Assembly: GCA_034382075.1 (NCBI GenBank)
Contig: JAXMOZ010000085.1
Coordinates: 1-12,512, forward strand
Direction: 5' to 3'
Length of the DNA: 12,512 nucleotides
Source: JAEULH01 sp034382075
GTDB taxonomy: Bacteria > Pseudomonadota > Alphaproteobacteria > Rhodospirillales > Defluviicoccaceae
Both the position numbers and the translations under genes were made by a program. Below the pieces are notes generated by a model that was not told where the DNA came from, made no database searches, and saw only the letters and a program-made list of their open reading frames with translations. This document shows positions 6,172 through 12,512 of the stretch, piece by piece. Positions within the stretch are counted from its first letter, which is position 1; the number at the start of each line of letters is the position of its first letter.

Positions 6172-7353
6172 CACCCAATCCAGCCGCTGCCGGCCGGCGG
6201 CGGTCGCGCGGAGCCGCTGCGCGTCGGCCTCGATCAGGCCGAGCTCGGTGAGCCGGTCGCGCTCGCCGGCGTCGAGGATCCCGTCGAGATCCACCCCGGT
6301 GAATTCGCGGAACCGCCGCCGGTCGATGCCGTCCGCGAGCCTGAGGCCGAGGATGACGAGTTCGGCCTGCCGTTCCGCCGGCTTGAGCCGCCTTCGCCGC
6401 GCAAGGCCGCTGCCCGAGGTCTCCACCGCCTCCAGCCAGCGCTGCGGCAGGCGATGCTGGTTGAGGGCATCGGTGCCCCCGCGGGTCCTGAGCCTGCCTT
6501 CGGCGCCCGGACCGATCGGCAGGTAGTCCTCGCCGCGCCAGACGGCGCGATTGTGCCGGCACTCGTGGCCGGGAGCGGCATGGTTGGAAATCTCGTAGGC
6601 CGGAAGCCCGGCGCCGCCGAGCCTGTCCTGGGTCAGCTCGAACAGCTCCGCCCCCGTCTCCGGATCGGCCTCGGCGACGCCGTCGCGGTGGAAGGCGGTG
6701 CCGGGAGCAACGGTGAGCTGGTAGACGGAGAGGTGGCGCACCGGGAACGCCAGCGCCTGCTCGAGCTGACGCGCCCAATCCGCCGTTGTTTGCCCCGGCA
6801 CGGCATAGATGAGGTCGAAGGAAACCCGGTCGAAGACGGACAGCGCCGCCTCGATGGCGCGAACGGCGTCTGCCGCGACATGGGTGCGGCCGAGGAAGCG
6901 GAGGACGTCGTCGTCGAACGACTGCACGCCGATGGAGAGACGATTGACGCCTGCTTCGCGGAAACCGCGGAAGCGTCCGGCATCGCTGGAGGTGGGATTG
7001 GCCTCCAGGGTGATCTCGCAGTCGGCAGCGGCCGGCCAGGCGGCGCACGCGGCCGCGATCACGCCGGCAACGTCGCCGGGGTCCATCAGCGACGGCGTGC
7101 CGCCGCCGAAGAAGACGGAGGCGACGTATCGGCCAGCCGTCTCGGCGGCGAAGGTCTCGATCTCGCGGATCAAGGCCCGGCGCCAGCGGGCGCGGTCGAT
7201 GCCGTCCGCGACATGGCTGTTGAAATCGCAGTACGGGCACTTCGACAGGCAGAACGGCCAGTGGACGTAGAGGTTCAGGGGCTGCATCGGCGAGTCACCC
7301 GCCGAGCGGCATGGCGGCTTGATGGTGGAAGGACCGGACTGCTTCGTCGGCAT
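6151..7353 (-). CDS. hemW: Radical SAM heme chaperone HemW
   Basis: HemW binds a 4Fe-4S cluster, S-adenosylmethionine and heme and hands heme to respiratory proteins; it was long misannotated as an oxygen-independent coproporphyrinogen oxidase. Seen: LNLYVHWPFC followed by C35-x3-C39-x2-C42 with the HemW-type CPYCDFNSH; FFGGGTPSLM (81-90); EITLEANPTS; NRLSIGVQSFDDDVLRFLGR; SFDLIYAVPGQT; YEISNHA; and the C-terminal HemW domain ending at 6151. Start 7353 gives 400 residues and is chosen because GAGGAGG lies just before it and it sits 20 bases after rdgB. A second in-frame ATG at 7285-7287 (378 residues) begins right before the conserved core and is the main alternative. It is the last gene of rph-rdgB-hemW, and its 3' end overlaps the convergent DUF1499 gene. 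Confidence 0.93.
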   Translation of the reverse strand: MPTKQSGPSTIKPPCRSAGDSPMQPLNLYVHWPFCLSKCPYCDFNSHVADGIDRARWRRALIREIETFAAETAGRYVASVFFGGGTPSLMDPGDVAGVIAAACAAWPAAADCEITLEANPTSSDAGRFRGFREAGVNRLSIGVQSFDDDVLRFLGRTHVAADAVRAIEAALSVFDRVSFDLIYAVPGQTTADWARQLEQALAFPVRHLSVYQLTVAPGTAFHRDGVAEADPETGAELFELTQDRLGGAGLPAYEISNHAAPGHECRHNRAVWRGEDYLPIGPGAEGRLRTRGGTDALNQHRLPQRWLEAVETSGSGLARRRRLKPAERQAELVILGLRLADGIDRRRFREFTGVDLDGILDAGERDRLTELGLIEADAQRLRATAAGRQRLDWVLGRILG

Positions 7354-7373
7354 TCGCCTCCTCGCAGTGACGA

Positions 7374-8014
7374 TCAAGAGCCCCTGGCTGGACCGGAAAA
7401 GCCGAGCGTGTTGCCGTCCTGCCCCGCGAAGCAGGCGGCGATGAGCTTGCGGAAGGCGTCGGCGCGGTGGCTGATGGCGTGCTTGGCCGCGGGCTCCATC
7501 TCGCCGAAGGTGATGTCGTGGCCGTTGGCCATGAAGATGGGGTCGTAGCCGAAGCCGCGCTGGCCTCGCGGCGGCCAAACCAGCGTCCCGTGGACGGTGC
7601 CCTCGAAGGTGGCGCAGTCCCCCTCCGGCCAGCACAGGCTGAGCGCGCAGACGAAATGCGCCCGGCGGTCGGGCTTGCCGGCCAGGGCCTCCTCCACCTT
7701 GCGCATGGCCAGGGCGAAGTCGCGGCCCTCGCCGCCCCAACGGGCGGAACGGATCCCCGGCGCGCCGCCCAAGGCCGGAACCACCAGCCCCGAGTCGTCG
7801 GACAGTGCCGGGGAACCGGAAGCCTGCGCCGCGGCCAGGGCCTTCAGCTCGGCATTGGCGACGAAGGTCTCGCCGGTCTCCTCCGGCTCGTCCAGGCCGA
7901 GCTCGCCGGCGGACACCACATCGGCGCCGAAGGGGCCGAGCAGGTCGGCGATCTCGCGGACCTTGCCCTGGTTGTGGCTGGCGATCACCAGCCTGCCGCC
8001 GCCAAAGCGCCGCA

Positions 8015-8015
<1 letters not shown>
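7374..8015 (-). CDS. rdgB: XTP/dITP (non-canonical purine NTP) pyrophosphatase, RdgB/HAM1
   Basis: The enzyme hydrolyses dITP, ITP and XTP to monophosphate and pyrophosphate and so keeps deaminated purines out of DNA and RNA; it is cytosolic and needs Mg2+. The 213-residue product has the family signatures: ASHNQGKVREI (12-22), ETFVANAELKA (49-59), LSDDSGLVV (71-79) with the metal-binding acidic residues, GAPGIRSARW, RGFGYDPIF, and SHRADAFRKL near the C-terminus. The start is the ATG at 8013-8015, which overlaps the rph stop codon as TGATG; the TTG one codon upstream is less likely. This means coupled translation after rph. hemW follows after 20 bases. Confidence 0.96.
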
Positions 8016-8731
<716 letters not shown>

Positions 8732-8802
8732 GGCTGTGTGAATTCCTATGCGGTGGGGGCTGGAAGCTATCCTGGCGAACCGGCGCTCGTAAAGCGCTTG
8801 CG

Positions 8803-8831
8803 TTGACGCGCGCAGGGCCGGCGCATAGATC
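8803..8831 (+). promoter_or_regulatory. Predicted promoter of hrcA-grpE
   Basis: TTGACG (8803-8808; 5 of 6 to the -35 consensus) and TAGATC (8826-8831; 3 of 6 to the -10) are 17 bases apart, giving a start near 8838 and a leader of about 50 bases. A second weaker pair, CTGACA/TATTTC (8836-8864), overlaps it downstream. No CIRCE inverted repeat (TTAGCACTC-N9-GAGTGCTAA) is present in the rph-hrcA gap, so self-repression by HrcA at this site is not supported. Confidence 0.4.
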
Positions 8832-8890
8832 TACGCTGACATTGGCAATCCGTAACTTTATTTCGTCGTCGGCCGAACGGGCGCTTCGTC

Positions 8891-9925
8891 ATGAGCATCT
8901 CCGAGCTGAGTGCGAGGTCCCGCGAGGTTTTTCGCGAGCTGGTCGACGCCTACCTCGAAACCGGCGAGCCGGTGGGATCGCGGACGCTGTCGCGGCGGAT
9001 GTCGTTGGCGCTGTCGCCGGCGACCATCCGCAACGTCATGGCCGACCTCGAGGACACCGGGCTGCTGTTCGCGCCGCACACCTCCGCCGGGCGGATGCCC
9101 ACCGAGGCGGGTCTGAGGCTGTTCGTCGACGGGCTGCTGGAGGTTGGCAATCTCCCCGATGAAGACCGCAGGACGCTGATGGAGCGCTGCGCCGGCTCGG
9201 GGCTGAGCATTGAGGGCCTGCTGGAGCAGGCGACGGCGGCGCTGTCGGGGCTTTCGCGCTGCGCCGGCATGGTCATGGCGCCGAAGACCGACGCCGCGCT
9301 CAGGCATATCGAGGTGGTGAACCTGAGCCCGGGGCGGGCGCTGGTGATCATGGTCACCGAGGCCGGGATCGTCGAAAACCGGATCATCGAGATCCCGCCC
9401 GGGGTCGCGGCGTCCGCCTTGGTCGAAGCCTCGAACTTCCTCAGCGCCCGCATGGTCGGCCGAACGATCGGCGAGGCGCGCGAGGAGATCGAAGGAGAGC
9501 TGCTGCGCCACGAGGCCGAGCTGGACGAATTGACGAGCAAGGTCGTCGAGTCCGGGCTCGCCATCTGGAGCGGCGGCGAGGCGGGCGCGTTGATCCTGCG
9601 CGGACAGGCCAATCTCCTGGAGGACATCCACGCCATCGGCGAACTCGATCACATCCGCTCGCTGTTCGCGGCGCTGGAAACCAAGGAGATGATGCTGAAG
9701 GTGCTGTCGATGGTCGACGCCGCCCAGGGCGTGCAGATCTTCATCGGCGCGGGCAACGCCTTGTTCAACGTTGCCGGTTGCTCGATGATCGTCAGCTCCT
9801 ATCGTGACAGCCGCAAACGCATCGTCGGCGCGATCGGGGTGATCGGGCCGAACCGAATGAACTACGCACGTATCATTCCCATGGTCGATTACACGGCGAA
9901 GCTGGTCGGCCGGATGATTGGGTGA
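8891..9925 (+). CDS. hrcA: Heat-inducible transcriptional repressor HrcA
   Basis: HrcA is a dimeric repressor that binds CIRCE operators, usually before groESL in alphaproteobacteria, and needs GroEL for activity. The 344-residue product is of usual length. Seen: the N-terminal winged helix with REVFRELVDAYLETGEPVGS (11-30), LSPATIRNVMADLEDTGLL (41-59) and the family hallmark HTSAGRMPTEAGLRLFVD (63-80); then the GAF-like and insertion domains; and the C-terminal NVAGCSMIVSSY and GAIGVIGPNRMNYARIIPMV blocks. The ATG at 8891 is at the conserved N-terminus although no clear ribosome site precedes it. grpE begins 11 bases after its stop, so the two form an operon; regulation of the block may rely on the heat-shock sigma factor instead of CIRCE. 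Confidence 0.97.
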   Translation: MSISELSARSREVFRELVDAYLETGEPVGSRTLSRRMSLALSPATIRNVMADLEDTGLLFAPHTSAGRMPTEAGLRLFVDGLLEVGNLPDEDRRTLMERCAGSGLSIEGLLEQATAALSGLSRCAGMVMAPKTDAALRHIEVVNLSPGRALVIMVTEAGIVENRIIEIPPGVAASALVEASNFLSARMVGRTIGEAREEIEGELLRHEAELDELTSKVVESGLAIWSGGEAGALILRGQANLLEDIHAIGELDHIRSLFAALETKEMMLKVLSMVDAAQGVQIFIGAGNALFNVAGCSMIVSSYRDSRKRIVGAIGVIGPNRMNYARIIPMVDYTAKLVGRMIG

Positions 9926-9936
9926 GGATGACCAGG

Positions 9937-10686
9937 ATGAGCGGACCACAAGAGGACAACGAAACCGAAACCGCGGCGATGACGCAGGTGGACATTGGCG
10001 AGGCGCCGGCGGAAGCGGCGGCGCCGGCGGGCGCCGAAGCCGCGGCCGAAGACCAGGCGGGTGCGCTGGCCGAGCGGCTCGCCAAGGCGGAGGCCGAGGT
10101 CGCCGAGCTGTCGGAGAAGTGGAAGCGGGCGCTGGCGGAGACGGAGAATGTCCGCCGTATCGCCGCGCGCGACCGCGAGGACGCTGGCAAGTACGCCATC
10201 AGCCGCTTTGCCCGCGATGTCCTCTCCGTCGCAGACAACCTGCGCCGGGCGCTGGACAGCATGGACGAGGACGCTCGGGCCACCGACCCCGGCCTCGACG
10301 CCCTGGCCAGCGGGGTCGAGCTGACCGAGCGCGAGCTTCTGGCGACGCTGGCCCGCTACGGGATCACCCCGATCGCCGCGGCCTCGCAGCCCTTCGACCC
10401 CCACGTCCACGAGGCCCTGTTCGAGGTGCCGGACGAGGCGGTGCCGCACGGGACGGTCGTCCATGTCCTCGAGACCGGCTACATGATCCACGACCGGCCG
10501 CTCCGCCCCGCCCGCGTCGGCGTCTCCAAGGGCGGCCCGAAGCCGGGAGCGCGGCCGGCCGCCGAGCCGGCAGGGGGCGAAGCCGGCGACGTTGCCGAGT
10601 TTCCCGGCCGCGGCGCCGGGGCTTATGGCAAGCCCGAGGGCGAGGCCGAAGGCGGCGCCGGGAGCCGGCTCGACGAGACCATCTAG
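9937..10686 (+). CDS. grpE: Nucleotide exchange factor GrpE
   Basis: GrpE is the dimeric co-chaperone that releases ADP from DnaK and senses temperature through its long helices. From ATG 9937 the product has 249 residues. Seen: an acidic Ala/Glu-rich N-terminal tail (1-45), a long coiled-coil helix (about 43-110) with AELSEKWKRALAETENVRRI, then the beta domain with DPHVHEALFEVPD (154-166), GTVVHVLETGYMIHDRPLRP (172-191) and ARVGVSKG. After residue 203 a Gly/Ala/Pro/Glu-rich tail of about 46 residues exceeds the usual end of GrpE. ATG 9937 is chosen for GAGG at 9 bases; ATG 9928 and GTG 9922 in the same frame are alternatives. It follows hrcA directly, and a 202-base gap with its own promoter-like site separates it from dnaK. 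Confidence 0.95.
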   Translation: MSGPQEDNETETAAMTQVDIGEAPAEAAAPAGAEAAAEDQAGALAERLAKAEAEVAELSEKWKRALAETENVRRIAARDREDAGKYAISRFARDVLSVADNLRRALDSMDEDARATDPGLDALASGVELTERELLATLARYGITPIAAASQPFDPHVHEALFEVPDEAVPHGTVVHVLETGYMIHDRPLRPARVGVSKGGPKPGARPAAEPAGGEAGDVAEFPGRGAGAYGKPEGEAEGGAGSRLDETI

Positions 10687-10758
10687 CGGCGCCGGCGAGC
10701 CGCATCTCTGTCAAGTTTCTCAGGGCTTTGCGGCGCCCGGGAAATGCCAGGCGGCCAG

Positions 10759-10787
10759 TTGCGGTGGTTCAGGCAGCCGCATATATA
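10759..10787 (+). promoter_or_regulatory. Predicted dnaK promoter, sigma-70 or sigma-32 like
   Basis: TTGCGG (10759-10764) and TATATA (10782-10787) are 17 bases apart, a fair sigma-70 match. The same bases read as GTTGCGG-N13-CGCATAT, which resembles the heat-shock sigma-32 pattern (CTTG-type -35, CCCATNT-type -10) with mismatches. It lies about 100 bases before the dnaK ATG in an otherwise non-coding gap, so dnaK can be expressed apart from hrcA-grpE. Which sigma factor uses it cannot be told by eye. Confidence 0.45.
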
Positions 10788-10839
10788 TCCGCCGACTGTT
10801 TCCTGCCGGGGCAGAACTTTAGGATAATCCTGGGGATTT

Positions 10840-10883
10840 CCGCGGCGCCGCGACGGGCCGCGGGGCTCCGCCAATAGCGAGGT
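10840..10883 (+). promoter_or_regulatory. Structured dnaK leader covering the ribosome binding site
   Basis: Two adjacent stem-loops fit the leader. The first is CCGCGGC (10840-10846) with GCCGCGG (10857-10863), a strong 7-bp GC stem. The second is weak and imperfect: CTCCGC (10866-10871) with GCGAGG (10877-10882), having one C-A mismatch and one U-G pair around a 5-base loop, and it buries the Shine-Dalgarno GAGG (10879-10882) six bases before the ATG. This arrangement is what an RNA thermometer could look like, but it is short and may be chance. Confidence 0.3.
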
Positions 10884-10888
10884 GAGTG

Positions 10889-12512
<1,624 letters not shown>

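Noticed and set aside
10801..10816. TCCTGCCGGGGCAG before dnaK, similar to the stem-loop at 1636-1657 (TCCTGCCGGGACAG)
   Set aside because: The shared stretch is only about 14 bases, the second copy does not keep the 8-bp stem, and with just two copies 9 kb apart chance in GC-rich DNA is the simpler explanation.

Overview
The window looks like chromosomal DNA of a high-GC Alphaproteobacterium, probably Rhodospirillales-like. This rests on the strong G/C third-position bias, the proteobacterial type of DnaK, and the gene order hemW-rdgB-rph facing hrcA-grpE-dnaK next to an rsmI/yraN/lppC block. No tRNA, rRNA, insertion sequence, integrase or CRISPR array was seen. Most of the window is conserved housekeeping DNA and I found no clearly new multi-gene system. 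The least ordinary part is the left end.

Layout. (1) Bases 1-1488, minus strand: a multicopper oxidase cut by the left edge. Its C-terminal copper motifs are intact, its N-terminal copper motifs look degenerate, and it has no visible signal peptide. (2) Bases 1489-1843: a 355-base gap with a good minus-strand promoter, a long (about 190-base) structured leader for the oxidase, and a cluster of inverted repeats after yraN. (3) Bases 1844-3192, minus: yraN and rsmI, overlapping as ATGA. rsmI overlaps the divergent lppC gene by 46 bases at their 5' ends. (4) Bases 3147-4397, plus: an LpoA/LppC-type lipoprotein (penicillin-binding protein activator) whose last codons form a perfect 11-bp hairpin facing the next gene. 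(5) Bases 4408-5466, minus: a family 4 glycosyltransferase. (6) Bases 5626-6171, plus: a small DUF1499 lipoprotein that overlaps the convergent hemW by 21 bases.

(7) Bases 6151-8731, minus: a tight operon rph-rdgB-hemW (RNase PH, ITP/XTP pyrophosphatase, heme chaperone). (8) Bases 8891-12512, plus: hrcA, grpE and the first 541 codons of dnaK, the heat-shock control and Hsp70 chaperone block. dnaK has its own promoter-like site and a leader whose ribosome binding site can fold into a weak hairpin.

How the genes fit together: rsmI, rph and rdgB deal with ribosome and RNA maturation and with nucleotide-pool cleaning; hemW with heme delivery; lppC and perhaps the glycosyltransferase and DUF1499 lipoprotein with the envelope; hrcA-grpE-dnaK with protein folding. 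The oxidase is a separate metal/redox function placed beside the conserved block.
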